The notes under the pieces were generated by a model, which saw nothing but the letters and a program-made list of their open reading frames with translations, was not told the DNA's origin and made no database searches. Below, in pieces: positions 45,323 through 55,787 of a stretch of 64,000 nucleotides of DNA. The DNA is from Dactylis glomerata (taxonomy: Eukaryota; Streptophyta; Magnoliopsida; Poales; Poaceae): NCBI GenBank assembly GCA_007115705.1, contig QXEO01000548.1, forward strand, positions 9,436,383 through 9,500,382, in the 5' to 3' direction. Numbering within the stretch: the stretch's first letter is position 1; the number at the start of each line of letters is the position of its first letter. A program made the position numbers and the translations under genes.

Positions 45323-46390
45323 TAACGGGCGGAAATTTTAGAAAATTACCGAGATACCCATGTGCAACGGTCAGCCTTTGGTCAAATCATCACAGTGAGT
45401 GGTCATGTCAATGACGTCATACTTTGATATGCATTGGTTTATACACACAAGCCACATTGAAGAGATACAAGTCGAAGAATTTTTGAGCCTATGATCGTCT
45501 CTAAGAACCCGACCATAGCCTCGGGGGCTACACCCATCGGGAGCGCTAGTTGTGCACCCGATGAAATATAAAGATCAAGAAGGAAAGGAATATCAAATTG
45601 TTTTGTGCAGGTAATGATGAAAGAAGATGAGAAAGAATAATACAGTTTTGAGCCTATACTCAAAAAAATTCAACTATAGCCTCGGGGACTACTCCCATCG
45701 GGAGCGCTGGTCGCGCACCCAATGAAGATGGAAATATCGGCTTCACCATAGGAGTGAAATATCAAATTCCTTAGCAATCATCGAAAAACTTGATGATAAA
45801 ATCAACAGTTCACTCCTATCAGGAGGGATTTGTGACTAGTTGAAGAAAACAACCCAAATATTTTGGGTATGGAACAGCCAAACAAGGCTCACGACAAAGT
45901 TATGATTCTCAAGCCGCGTCTTTGCAATAAAAATCTTGAATGTCGTGGTCGCAAAGATCATGAAGATAAGACCGCAGGATCCGTCCTGCATGGCCTAGTA
46001 TACACACATGAATGCGCTCTGCTAGTAAATTTCTGTATCCATGATACGAAGAAAAATCCTGGTGGATGCACTGGGTACCCTAAGAAATACTGGAATCCAT
46101 GTCTTTGTAAGTCCTAAATGCGGCAAAAGACTAGGTTACGCTAGGTACCAAATTCGAGTCTGGGGACATGAGTTTGAAGTAGGTGGCAAGTTTTTGCTCA
46201 GGCAATTAGCTGGTTTCCTGATCCTTCAGAAGCACCAAGCTTGTTAACCAAAATCCCCATGAAAAATTAAGAATATGAAATATTTAATGAAATTAAGAAA
46301 GAGAAGAAGACGAAGATTGATCAAGTCGAAGATTGCAAGTCGAAGATATGAAGATTTGAGATTCAACCCGAATCTACAATTCTGGTGGAA
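45323..46390 (+). other. 3' UTR of the Tat-like element with PPT-like/hairpin repeats
   Basis: No gene is supported. A module of about 55 bp occurs at 45509-45565 and 45672-45727. Each has a CCTCGGGG(G/A)CTAC tract followed by CCCATCGGGAGCGCT(A/G)GT. The tract matches the true polypurine tract at 46391, and the ATCGGGAG part can fold with its CTCCCAT neighbour. Tat elements are known for repeat-prone 3' UTRs. The antisense gene promoter should also lie here or just upstream of 45109 on the minus strand. Confidence 0.6.
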
Positions 46391-46403
46391 TCTCGGGGGC
46401 TAC
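46391..46403 (+). promoter_or_regulatory. Polypurine tract of the Tat-like element
   Basis: TCTCGGGGGCTAC lies directly against the LTR start TGACAAGG at 46404. The same sequence precedes the LTR of the second Tat-like element (62969-62981, minus strand). Confidence 0.75.
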
Positions 46404-46745
46404 TGACAAGGGTATAGCTACTAAGGCCCATTATCTTAGTACCCCTGGGGCCCGAGAGTTAGGCCCAAATATAGATATAGTCAAAATATGAGATGACATT
46501 GTATACATGCACTGTAAATTGTATTGAACCCGACCGGATCCTAGAGACCTGGCAACCTATATATAGGGGCCAAGAGAGGCCGGCCAGGGACAGATTGAGA
46601 TTGAGCCAATTATCTACTAGCTTATTCTCAACACGCATCAAGTTTCGCCTTGTTTGTCTGAACCTTTACCTTCGAGTTCATCCGACGCCCTCTTCCCTGA
46701 TCCTAAGTCCTTCATCTAGGGCATTTGCTGAGTTAAACCTCATTA
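46404..46745 (+). repeat. 3' LTR of the Tat-like element
   Basis: It begins TGACAAGG and ends CCTCATTA, where a canonical CA end has probably mutated; its relative at 62509-62968 ends CCTCATCA. A TATA box (TATATATAG) lies at 46559-46566. The last 60 bases align well with the related LTR. Confidence 0.75.
46559..46566 (+). promoter_or_regulatory. TATA box in the Tat-like LTR
   Basis: TATATATAG sits in the context CCTATATATAGGGGCC, about 155 bp into the LTR, the usual U3 position for a short LTR. Confidence 0.6.
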
Positions 46746-46871
46746 GTTAGCCTCTCCCTGCATGCTACAACTCCATGCTACTTTCTACTCGCCGAGGTTC
46801 ATTCCGGTTGCCACCTTCTTTTCTTCTTTGGTGAAATTTGCTGCCCGTGCTTTGTCTTGCCAGAAACCTGC

Positions 46872-48381
46872 TGATGACCCACAAGTATAGGGGGTGTATC
46901 GTAGTACTTTCGATAAATAAGAGTGTCGAACCCAACGAGGAGCAGAAGGTGTTGATGAGCAGTTTTGATCAAGGAATCACTATAAATACTAGCAAACAGG
47001 TTTTCAGGGGTATTTGGTAATACGAGTAAATAAAGTGCGAGTAAATAAAAGACAGTAGTAACAATTGCAGCAAGTGGCCCAATCCTTTATTCAGCAAAGG
47101 ACAAGCCGGTTGTGTACTTATAATAACCAAACGTTCTCGAGGACACACGGGAGTTTTCTGTCAAGAGCTTTCGCTTCATAGAGCCAATAGTATTCATTGG
47201 TTTGGTAAGTGTTATGGGGGTGAACCTATGCTAGCGCACTACCCTTACTAGGATAAATACACACTTGTGATTATACCCCTTGCAAGCATCCGCAAATACA
47301 AGAAAGTAATTAAGATAAATCTAACCACAGCCTTAAACTCTAGGATCCTACGCTCCCTGGTGCAATGGTTTCCCAACGGAGGTTTAGGTTTCTGTCACTC
47401 CAGCAACCCCACAATCGGTAGCCAAATACACAATGCATCTCACTAGGCCCATAAATGGTGAAGTATCATGTAGTCGACGTTCACATGACACCACTAGTGA
47501 AATAGCACCACAACAATATCAAACCATTAAATATTTCTCAACAATAATTCACTACTAACATCTTGACTTCTCCCATGTCCTCAAGAACTAAACGAACTAC
47601 TCACAAGACATCATATGCATCATGATCAGAGGTGAAATAATGGTAAATAACAATCTGAACATAAACCTTAATTCAACGGTTCCACCCAATAGCATCAACT
47701 ACAAGAGTAATCACCACCGAGAAAGTTTCCCCTATGAATATAACAAGATCCAACTCAAGATGTTACAGCGGGACGACGTGGTGATGGTGGAGATGAAGGT
47801 GCTGGTGATGGAGATGATGATGATGATGATCCCGATGAAGTCCAGTGCGATGGTGATGACGATGGCGACGATCTCCCCTCTCCGAGAAGGAATTTCCCCG
47901 GCAGATTTCTCCCTGTCGGAGAGCTTTCTCTCTCTGGTGTTCTCTGCCCGCAGAGGCGGCTGTCTCTAACTCTGAGCCCCCTCCTTGACTTAGGTTTTCG
48001 GGCACGATGATGTACGCGGAGGGGCGAGACCAGAGGTGGGCCAGGGCGGCCCCACGCAGGGCTGGCGCGGCCAGGGGTGGGCCCGCGCCGCCCTGGCGTG
48101 TGGAGCCCCCCTGGCTCCTCTCGACTCCCCCTTCTGGCTTCCCGAGTCTTCTAGGAAAATATAATTTCTGGGTATTTTCCTGGAATTTTCCTGATCTTCA
48201 AAATATGGTCTCTTGATGGTCCTTTTTCCAGCAGAATCCTGACTCCGGCAGCAACTCCTCCGATGATCATCAAACATGTGAAAACAAAGGAAATAACATA
48301 AGTAACTTATCTAAATATGAAATATATCAATGAATAACAGTAAATTATGATACAAAATAGTGATGCAAATTGGACGTATCA
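46872..48381 (-). repeat. 3' LTR of the Athila element
   Basis: It aligns along its full length with 55788-57298. A GAT microsatellite (about 47810-47832) and a GC-rich block at 48000-48130 are shared by both copies, so the open frames through them are LTR artefacts. Confidence 0.92.
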
Positions 48382-48393
48382 ACCCCCCCCCCC
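48382..48393 (-). promoter_or_regulatory. Polypurine tract of the Athila element
   Basis: On the minus strand this is eleven G residues preceded by AAGCTTG, one base before the LTR TGATACGTCC. It primes plus-strand synthesis. Confidence 0.85.
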
Positions 48394-50073
48394 AAGCTTA
48401 GACCTCGCTTGTCCCCAAGAGAAAACTAAACTCGGTAAACATGACCACAGGTTTATGGAGTGAAGTGTCGATAATCAAAATAAGGACAAGAAGCATCACA
48501 TTCACTAAGGCACAAATTATAATAGACAGCAACTTCCCTTTATAAGATGTAGACTTGCAATAGGTAAAAGGGAATCACATGTAAAGATGCACAAGGTAAA
48601 TTATAATTGGCAATGGCAAACCTTAGTTCTTGGTCGAAGGGTGGAGAACAAACTATTCTCTCTTTTAAACGGAGCCTTTTAAAACAGAGCTAATATAGCA
48701 AATACTATATGCTCAACAAAGTAAACTTTTGCATTCAAAGAAAGCTTTCAAAGATATATTCCTTCAGACAAAAGCATTATACAAAACAAGGAAGATAATA
48801 AACATAATTAAACGGATCAACATATGGATGAGTGAAACATAACAAATCAAATGCTTGCTTGAGACAGAGGGAAATAGGTTGACTCAACATAAAAGTAAAA
48901 GATAGGCCCTTCGCAGAGGGAAGCAGGGATTAAACATGTGCTAGAGCTTTTCATTTGTAAAACAGAGGTAAAAGTTATTTTGAGAGGTGGTTGCTTTTGT
49001 CAACGACTAGCAACGGAGTTCTTGATATCTTCCATACTAAACAAGTGAGAGCGGTTCCGAGATGTTTGATTAATTGGCACTTTAGTGCTCTTTTATAGCT
49101 TTGCACTCCTCCCCACCTTTTCCTTTCTCAAACCATGGCTAACCGATTCCATCGGGTGCCGACCAACTTTCACATTCCATTGGAGGAGTGCCCTTTTCTT
49201 TCTTTTTCTTTTTAAGATTATAATGGTCTGACCAGCTCCCTTGCAAAATTAATGACGAGCAGATGAAGCTGCCTAGTCGAAGGGTACTTAATTTAGTATG
49301 GAAGATAACAAACCCATCCACTACGTCCTCATGAGCTAAAAATAGTGGCACAAAATGAGAAATGTTTGAAGGTTTTTGAAAGGTAGCACATGAAAATTTA
49401 CTTGGAATGGCTTGAAATACCATGCATAGGAATTTATAGTGGACTCTTTGGAAGTAACTTGGCTTTTGGGATTTGGATGCACGAGAAGTATTCCCTCTCA
49501 ATACAGGTTTTTGGCTAGCAAGGCTGGGTAGCAAGCATAAGAGTTGCATGAAACAAACAAACATACATATAATAAGAACAATCATGCAAACTCCCTTGAA
49601 AGTGCAACGATTTTAACTTTAAGAATAACAATGCTTATAAGCCAAACATAAGGGAAAACTGAAGTGATGAAACAAGCACTTCTTTATTCTTTTCTACTCA
49701 AACTTCAAGGTAAAGTTGCTACTGACCAAGCTAGGTTTGCCAAAACCAACTAAATCTACTCATGCTCCCAATGTGATACCAATACCAATCAACAAGACTA
49801 GTCATACAAGAGAGATTGTAGACTAACATAAAGTGTGCGAAAAGTAAACGATAAAACTTCTCATTAATATTTCATTACCGCAACTCACCCCAAGGGATAC
49901 ATAGATAACTGACTAAGGAGGATACTTCCAACTGCAAACTATTCTATATGATAACTTCTCTATTCATGATATGACCCTACTTGAAAGGTAAATGAGCAAA
50001 AGGTAATGATGTGATACCGCGGCACTCCCCCAAGCTTGGAACAAGCCAAGGGGATGCCTAAACCGATGACGAA
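48394..50073 (-). other. Athila 3' internal non-coding region
   Basis: Between the accessory ORF and the PPT, AT-rich sequence shows only short frames, the longest at 49139-49585, with no domain. It may hold a degenerated remainder of the env-like region found in some Athila elements. Confidence 0.5.
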
Positions 50074-50835
50074 TTACTCCTTTGGTGGCGGCGGTGGATA
50101 ATCTCTAATAAACTTCTCAATCAAATCCTTTAGATCATCAATCTTGTATTCGAGGTTACGAATCATCTCGGAATTGTGCTCAACACAGTTCATGAACCTG
50201 TCAGCAAGAGAATCCCAGCTCTTGGAGTTATTTCCCCATCCTTCTTCACCCTTGGAGCTTCCTGTCCCTGCATTGTTAGAACGATCTATATCCCAGCCAG
50301 AGGGTAATCGTGATTTGGGCACCTTTTGGAACTGATGCTCATGAATCAGAGTATGGAAAGGATTTTGGCGTGGTGGAGACGTCCGTGGAGCCAAGGTGTG
50401 ATGCGGCACACCTCCTCCGGTCCTTATGCGAGCACTCTTCTTGAACTTGTCATGATCTGTCACCACCCCTATGCTGGCAATCATGGTGCTCGGCCTTGGA
50501 CTTTGATCTTCCTCTTCGTCTTCGCTTTCAACCTCTTCTTTGAGCCGGAAATCTTTGGTGTCACTTTCTGGAGGTGTCTTCTCCTTGTCACCACTTGAAG
50601 AGGCCATGACTCCCCCAAGCTTAAGATCAACTCCTGACAGAAACAACTCGAAACAAAACACGACGAGAAAATGATATACAGACCTCGGGGACTTCGGGGG
50701 GTTAAATAGGCGAAAATTATACATCGAAACGAAGTCACAGGAGGAAACCGGGACGGAAACGAGTTCCGGGGTGTTCTCACACCCAGGTGGCGCGGCCAGG
50801 GGTGGGCCCGCGCCACCTGTGTGTGAGACACACAC
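50074..50835 (-). CDS. Athila accessory ORF downstream of pol (env position)
   Basis: The open frame is 253 codons. The likely start is the internal Met at about 50607 (MASSSGDKEKTPPES), giving 178 residues, because the codons before it look like untranslated sequence. The protein is acidic near the start (EEVESEDEEEDQSPR), central Gly/Ser/Arg-rich (RIRTGGGVPHHT), and ends in a helical, coiled-coil-like segment (SEMIRNLEYKIDDLKDLIEKF) plus a poly-Pro tail. If the first Met is used, a hydrophobic run (VYHFLVVFCFELFLSGV) would form a membrane segment. It occupies the place of the env-like gene in Athila elements but shows no convincing envelope feature. Confidence 0.55.
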   Translation of the reverse strand: MCVSHTGGAGPPLAAPPGCENTPELVSVPVSSCDFVSMYNFRLFNPPKSPRSVYHFLVVFCFELFLSGVDLKLGGVMASSSGDKEKTPPESDTKDFRLKEEVESEDEEEDQSPRPSTMIASIGVVTDHDKFKKSARIRTGGGVPHHTLAPRTSPPRQNPFHTLIHEHQFQKVPKSRLPSGWDIDRSNNAGTGSSKGEEGWGNNSKSWDSLADRFMNCVEHNSEMIRNLEYKIDDLKDLIEKFIRDYPPPPPKE

Positions 50836-50945
50836 GGACTCTTTTTCCTCCCCGTTTTCGTCTCGTGATTTTTCATATTTAGTAAAAACAGCAAAAATAT
50901 TAAAAGAAGAACTTTTCGCGAAACTTTTCTGACTAGAACTGTTAC

Positions 50946-53900
50946 CTATTCGAAAGCAAACTCTACAGGTTCCTGCAATTTGTCTTGGATGAATTCTTCC
51001 GGAGAAACTGTTTCAATAACATCAACATCTTCATTATAAGAATCTCCAGAGATATAATGTTTGAGTCTTTGCCCATTCACCACTTGTGTAGAATCATCTT
51101 TCAATGAAGCAATCTTAATAGCACCTGAGCGGTACACTTCCACAATAACATAAGGTCCTTCCCATTTAGAGAGTAATTTTCCTGCAAAAAATCTGAGACG
51201 AGACCTATACAAAAGAACTTTCTCACCAACATGAAACTCTCTCTTAAGAATTCTCTTATCATGCCATTGCTTGACTTTCTCTTTGAAAAGTCTGGCATTC
51301 TCATACGCTTCGTTTCTCCACTCATCTAGAGAACTCAAATCTAACAACCTTTTCTTACCGGCTAGTTTAAAATCTTTGTTAAGCTCTCTCACTGCCCAAA
51401 AAGCTTTGTGCTCTAATTCCAAGGGCAAGTGACACGCTTTTCCGTAAACCATCTTATAAGGGGACATACCCATGGGATTCTTATAAGCAGTTCTATAAGC
51501 CCATAAAGCGTCGTTTAACTTACTAGCCCAGTTTTTCCTAGATCTATTGACAGTCTTCTGCAAGATAGACTTGATCTCCCTATTTGAAAGCTCTACCTGC
51601 CCACTAGTTTGGGGATGATAAGCAGAAGCAATTCTATGATTGACATCATATTTAGCAAGAGTTTTTCTAAAACTACCGTGAATAAAATGAGAACCTCCGT
51701 CAGTCATAAGATATCTAGGCACTCCGAACCTAGGAAAAATAACATCCTTAAGCATTTTTAACGAAGTCTCACCATCGGCACTCTTTGTAGGTATGGCTTC
51801 TACCCATTTAGTAACATAATCAACAGCAACAAGTATATGGGTATAGCCTTTTGAAGGAGGAAAAGGACCCATAAAGTCAAATCCCCAACAATCAAACGGT
51901 TCAATAACAAGAGTGTAATTCATAGGCATCTCATTGCGTCTAGAAATATTTCCAACTCTTTGACATTCATCACAAGATAAAACATACCTTCTGGCATCCT
52001 TAAAGAGGGTTGGCCAATAAAAACCTGATTGTAGAACCTTCTGCGCGGTTCTATCTCCAGCATGATGCCCTCCATAGGCACTACTATGGCATTTTCTTAA
52101 TATCTCTTGTTGCTCATATTCCGGTACGCATCTTCTCATGATACCATCAACTCCTTCTTTATATAAATGTGGGTCATCCCAAAAATAATGCCTCAAATTA
52201 TAAAAGAATTTTCTTCTTTGCTGAGCTGTAAAGGTTGGAGGCAAATACTTGGAAACAATAAAGTTAGCATAATCAGCATACCAAGGAAGGTCTTGCGAAG
52301 TTACATTTATTGCAGCCAACTGTTCATTTGGAAAACTATCATTAACAGGAATAGGATCAAAAGAAATGTTTTCCAATCTAGACAAGTTGTCAGCCACAGG
52401 ATTTTCAGCACCTTTCCTATCTACGATATGCAAATCAAACTCTTGTAAGAGCAACACCCATCTAATAAGCCTAGGCTTAGCATCCTTCTTAGTCATAAGA
52501 TATCTAATAGCAGCGTGATCAGTATGAATAGTAACTTTAGAATCAACAATGTAAGATCTAAACTTATCACAAGCAAAAACAACAGCAAGAAACTCTTTCT
52601 CAGTAGTAGCATAATTCTTCTGAGCAACATCAAGAGTCTTACTAGCATAATGAATAACATTCAACTTATTATCAACGCGCTGTCCAAGAACAGCACCAAC
52701 AGCAAAATCACTAGCATCACACATAATTTCAAAAGGTAAATTCCAATCAGGTGGTTGAACAATAGGAGCAATAGTTAAAGCCTTCTTAAGAGTTTCAAAA
52801 GCTTCCTTACAATCATCATCAAAGACAAATGGTACATCCTTTTGAAGAAGATTGGTAAGAGGCTTTGAAATCTTAGAGAAATCTTTAATAAACCTCCTAT
52901 AGAAACCAGCATGACCAAGAACACTACGAATACCTTTAACATCTCTTGGATAAGGCATTTTCTCAATTGCCTCCACTTTTGCTCTGTCAACTTCAATACC
53001 TCTTTCAGAAATTTTATGTCCAAGGACAATTCCTTCATTTACCATAAAGTGGCATTTCTCCCAATTAAGAACAAGGTTAGTTTCTTCGCACCTCTGCAAA
53101 ACTTTATCAAGGTTGTGCAAACAATTATCAAAAGAAGTTCCATAGACGGAGAAATCGTCCATGAAGACCTCCACAATTTCTTCACAAAAGCCATGAAAAA
53201 TAGCAGACATGCATCTTTGAAAAGTAGCAGGAGCATTGCATAAACCAAACGGCATACGTCTATAAGCATAAGTTCCATAAGGGCAAGTAAAAGTGGTTTT
53301 CTCTTGATCATCCTTCTTAACAGCAATTTGAGAAAAACCGGAATAACCATCAAGGAAACAAAAATGAGTCTTCTTAGACAACCTTTCTAGCATTTGATCT
53401 ATAAACGATAAAGGGTAATGATCTTTCTTAGTAACCTTGTTTACCTTCCTATAATCAATGCACATTCTATAACCAACAACTACCCTTTGAGGAATAAGCT
53501 CGTTATTCTCATTAGGCACAACAGTCATACCTCCTTTCTTAGGAACACAATGAACAGGACTAACCCATCTACTATCAGCAATAGGATAAATAATACCAGC
53601 ATCAAGGAGCTTTAATACCTCATTTCTTACCACATCCTTCATCTTCGGAATTAGGCGGCGCTGATGCTCCACAACTGGCTTCGCATCTTTCTCCATATTA
53701 ATGGCATGCTGACATAAAGTGGGAGAAATCCCTTTTAAATCATCCAGAGTATATCCCATAGCTCCTCGGTGTTTCCTCAATATCTCCAATAATCTTTCTT
53801 CTTCCTTTCCTGAAAGTTTAGAACTAATAATAACAGGATATATTTTCTTATCATCAATATAAGCATATTTGAGGTCATCAGGCAAAGGCTTTAATTCAAA

Positions 53901-55706
53901 CACAAGATCTTCTTTAGGCGGCAAAGTGGTACCAAGATCCTCCACAGGTAGATTATGCTTGAGTAATGGTGGTTGACGAAGAAGAATATCATCAATCTCT
54001 TCTCTTTCCTTGCTAAAAACATCACTTTCGTGATCTTCCATGAATTGCTGCAAGGCATTATTAGGGGCAAGAGCAATAGAAGCAAGCTGTTCAACTCGAA
54101 AATTTTCATTAGGCGTGTCATTTTCATAAGAAGTCTTAGCAAACTTGGAAAAATTAAACTCATAAGACTCTCCATTAAACTTAGTAAAAAAATTCTCCTT
54201 CTTACAATCTATCACGGCGCCACAAGTGTTCAAAAATGGTCTACCATAAATAATAGGACAAGTTTTACTAGCTTCCTTACCAAGTACTAGAAAATCAGTA
54301 GGGTATTTAGTCTTACCGCATAGAACTTCCACATCTCGAACAATACCAAGAGGCCACACAGTCTCTCTATTAGCAAGCTGAACAACCACATCAATATCTT
54401 CAAGTTCACAAGCGCCAATCTCGTGCATGATTTCTTTGTAAAGCTCTAAGGGAATAGCACTTGCACTAGCACCAATATCACATAAACCATAATAGCAATG
54501 ATCTCCAATCCTAACAGAAATAACAGGAACACTTGCTTTCCTGTGCTTTTTTGGATGTGAAAGAATGTTAGAAGCATCTTCACAAAAAAGAATATATTCA
54601 TCCCCTACATCTTTAGTAACAAGATCCTTCAATATAGCTACAGGAGACTTAATAGTAATTTGCTCATCAGGTTCTGCAGCTTTCTTAGTACTTTTATTAG
54701 ACACACTTACCAAAGTAGAATACTTTTTTACCTTAGCAGGGAAAGGTGTCTTCTCAAAATAAGGTTCAGGCACAATGCTATCAACAGTACAAACTTCAGT
54801 AGCTGCAGCAGGAATATGACTAATAGAATCTTTATAAGGCGCATGATATTTGTTCCAATCTTTCTTTGGAACATCAATATAAGAGGCAAAGGCCTTAAGA
54901 CAATTAGCAAGTATTTGGGAATCAAAACCATATGCAGCACTAACACCATGAAAGTCATCGGTCTCCATGAAAGATTTAATGCATTCATAATCATAGTTTA
55001 TACCTGACTTCCTACCTTTGTCGTTTTCCCATCCTTCAGCATTTTCTTGTATACGGTCAAGAAGTTTCCCCTTAGCATCTTCTTTCATATGAGTAAATGA
55101 TCCAAAACAAGAAGCATCCAAATAATCCTTATCAGGAAGAGTAAGCCGCGCATAAAAATTATTAATAACAATATTATTGGGGAGCTCATGAATGGGGCAT
55201 TTGAGCATTAGTAACTTCAATCTCCCCCACGCTTGGGCAATACTCTCTCCATCATGAGGCCAAAAATTATATATCCGGTTACGGTCTTTATGAATTTCAC
55301 TTGGAGGATAAAACTTGGAATAAAAGAGAGGCACAATATCCTCCCATGCCATAGATGGACCATCCTGGAGTAGTCGATACCACTCCTCAGCTCTGCCTTT
55401 CAATGATAATGAGAATAATTTCTTCTTAACCTGGCTTGGTGAAATACCTGCACATCTGAACAACTCGCATAATTCATGTATAAATAATAAGTGATCACCC
55501 GGATGGACAGTTCCATCTCTTGAATAGCAGTTATCCATAATACGCCCAACAATTTTTATAGGTATTTTAAAAGGATCAATTTCAGCAAGCGGTGGTGGTT
55601 CCTCCGCATGTGCAGCAGCAGCAGTAGTAGTAGATGTGTTTCCAAATAGGAAACCAAATGGAGAGTTCTCCATAGCAGAGTAAAATAAAAGACAAAATAA
55701 AAACAA
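50946..55706 (-). CDS. Athila gag-pol polyprotein, open
   Basis: This is a single 1,586-codon frame; the real start is probably the second Met (MENSPFGFLFG) at codon 12. Gag core: near residues 70-200 (VKKKLFSLSLKGRAEEWY, WEDIVPLFYSKFYP). Protease: CDIGASASAIP near residue 410, with Ile in the usual Thr position. Reverse transcriptase: about 690-860 (CIDYRKVNKVTKKDHYPL, FCFLDGYSGFSQI, FMDDFSVYG). RNase H: about 950-1070 (IMCDASDFAVGAVLG, ATTEKEFLAVVFA, IHTDHAAIRYLM). Integrase: from about 1150, with the HHCC finger (GGHHAGDRTAQ, CDECQR) and the D-D-E core (FDCWGFDFMG, YLMTDGGSHF, TSGQVELSNREI). No stop or frameshift is seen and the catalytic residues are in place. It is therefore a candidate autonomous copy. 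Confidence 0.93.
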   Translation of the reverse strand: MFLFCLLFYSAMENSPFGFLFGNTSTTTAAAAHAEEPPPLAEIDPFKIPIKIVGRIMDNCYSRDGTVHPGDHLLFIHELCELFRCAGISPSQVKKKLFSLSLKGRAEEWYRLLQDGPSMAWEDIVPLFYSKFYPPSEIHKDRNRIYNFWPHDGESIAQAWGRLKLLMLKCPIHELPNNIVINNFYARLTLPDKDYLDASCFGSFTHMKEDAKGKLLDRIQENAEGWENDKGRKSGINYDYECIKSFMETDDFHGVSAAYGFDSQILANCLKAFASYIDVPKKDWNKYHAPYKDSISHIPAAATEVCTVDSIVPEPYFEKTPFPAKVKKYSTLVSVSNKSTKKAAEPDEQITIKSPVAILKDLVTKDVGDEYILFCEDASNILSHPKKHRKASVPVISVRIGDHCYYGLCDIGASASAIPLELYKEIMHEIGACELEDIDVVVQLANRETVWPLGIVRDVEVLCGKTKYPTDFLVLGKEASKTCPIIYGRPFLNTCGAVIDCKKENFFTKFNGESYEFNFSKFAKTSYENDTPNENFRVEQLASIALAPNNALQQFMEDHESDVFSKEREEIDDILLRQPPLLKHNLPVEDLGTTLPPKEDLVFELKPLPDDLKYAYIDDKKIYPVIISSKLSGKEEERLLEILRKHRGAMGYTLDDLKGISPTLCQHAINMEKDAKPVVEHQRRLIPKMKDVVRNEVLKLLDAGIIYPIADSRWVSPVHCVPKKGGMTVVPNENNELIPQRVVVGYRMCIDYRKVNKVTKKDHYPLSFIDQMLERLSKKTHFCFLDGYSGFSQIAVKKDDQEKTTFTCPYGTYAYRRMPFGLCNAPATFQRCMSAIFHGFCEEIVEVFMDDFSVYGTSFDNCLHNLDKVLQRCEETNLVLNWEKCHFMVNEGIVLGHKISERGIEVDRAKVEAIEKMPYPRDVKGIRSVLGHAGFYRRFIKDFSKISKPLTNLLQKDVPFVFDDDCKEAFETLKKALTIAPIVQPPDWNLPFEIMCDASDFAVGAVLGQRVDNKLNVIHYASKTLDVAQKNYATTEKEFLAVVFACDKFRSYIVDSKVTIHTDHAAIRYLMTKKDAKPRLIRWVLLLQEFDLHIVDRKGAENPVADNLSRLENISFDPIPVNDSFPNEQLAAINVTSQDLPWYADYANFIVSKYLPPTFTAQQRRKFFYNLRHYFWDDPHLYKEGVDGIMRRCVPEYEQQEILRKCHSSAYGGHHAGDRTAQKVLQSGFYWPTLFKDARRYVLSCDECQRVGNISRRNEMPMNYTLVIEPFDCWGFDFMGPFPPSKGYTHILVAVDYVTKWVEAIPTKSADGETSLKMLKDVIFPRFGVPRYLMTDGGSHFIHGSFRKTLAKYDVNHRIASAYHPQTSGQVELSNREIKSILQKTVNRSRKNWASKLNDALWAYRTAYKNPMGMSPYKMVYGKACHLPLELEHKAFWAVRELNKDFKLAGKKRLLDLSSLDEWRNEAYENARLFKEKVKQWHDKRILKREFHVGEKVLLYRSRLRFFAGKLLSKWEGPYVIVEVYRSGAIKIASLKDDSTQVVNGQRLKHYISGDSYNEDVDVIETVSPEEFIQDKLQEPVEFAFE

Positions 55707-55758
55707 TACTCACAGCGACGGTTACCTTTACCAATTCCACTCTTCAATAGCGCTACAC

Positions 55759-55776
55759 TCCCCGGCAATGGCGCCA
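55759..55776 (-). promoter_or_regulatory. Primer binding site of the Athila element (tRNA-Asp)
   Basis: On the minus strand TGGCGCCATTGCCGGGGA matches the complement of the plant tRNA-Asp 3' end except for one base (A for G at position 8). It starts 12 bases from the LTR end, a spacing seen in other Athila elements. Confidence 0.85.
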
Positions 55777-55787
55777 GAAAATAGTCT

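Larger units (their letters stand above)
38447..46745 (+). mobile_element. Tat-lineage gypsy retrotransposon, 5'-truncated, lacking polymerase
   Basis: This is a plus-oriented element missing its 5' LTR and primer site, cut by the end of CACTA 2. It contains a gag remnant (38530-39860), a protease remnant (about 39924-40990), a block of antisense, intron-containing genes (41355-45109), a 3' UTR with repeats and a PPT (46391-46403). A 342-bp 3' LTR starts TGACAAGG. No reverse transcriptase, RNase H or integrase is present, so the family member is non-autonomous. Antisense extra genes and hypervariable 3' UTRs are features of the Tat group (Grande, RIRE2, Retand). Confidence 0.75.

Noticed and set aside
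47622..48277. Small ORFs with poly-Met/Asp/His tracts, and twins at 56538-57194
   Set aside because: They lie in both Athila LTRs and are translations of a GAT microsatellite and a GC-rich block.
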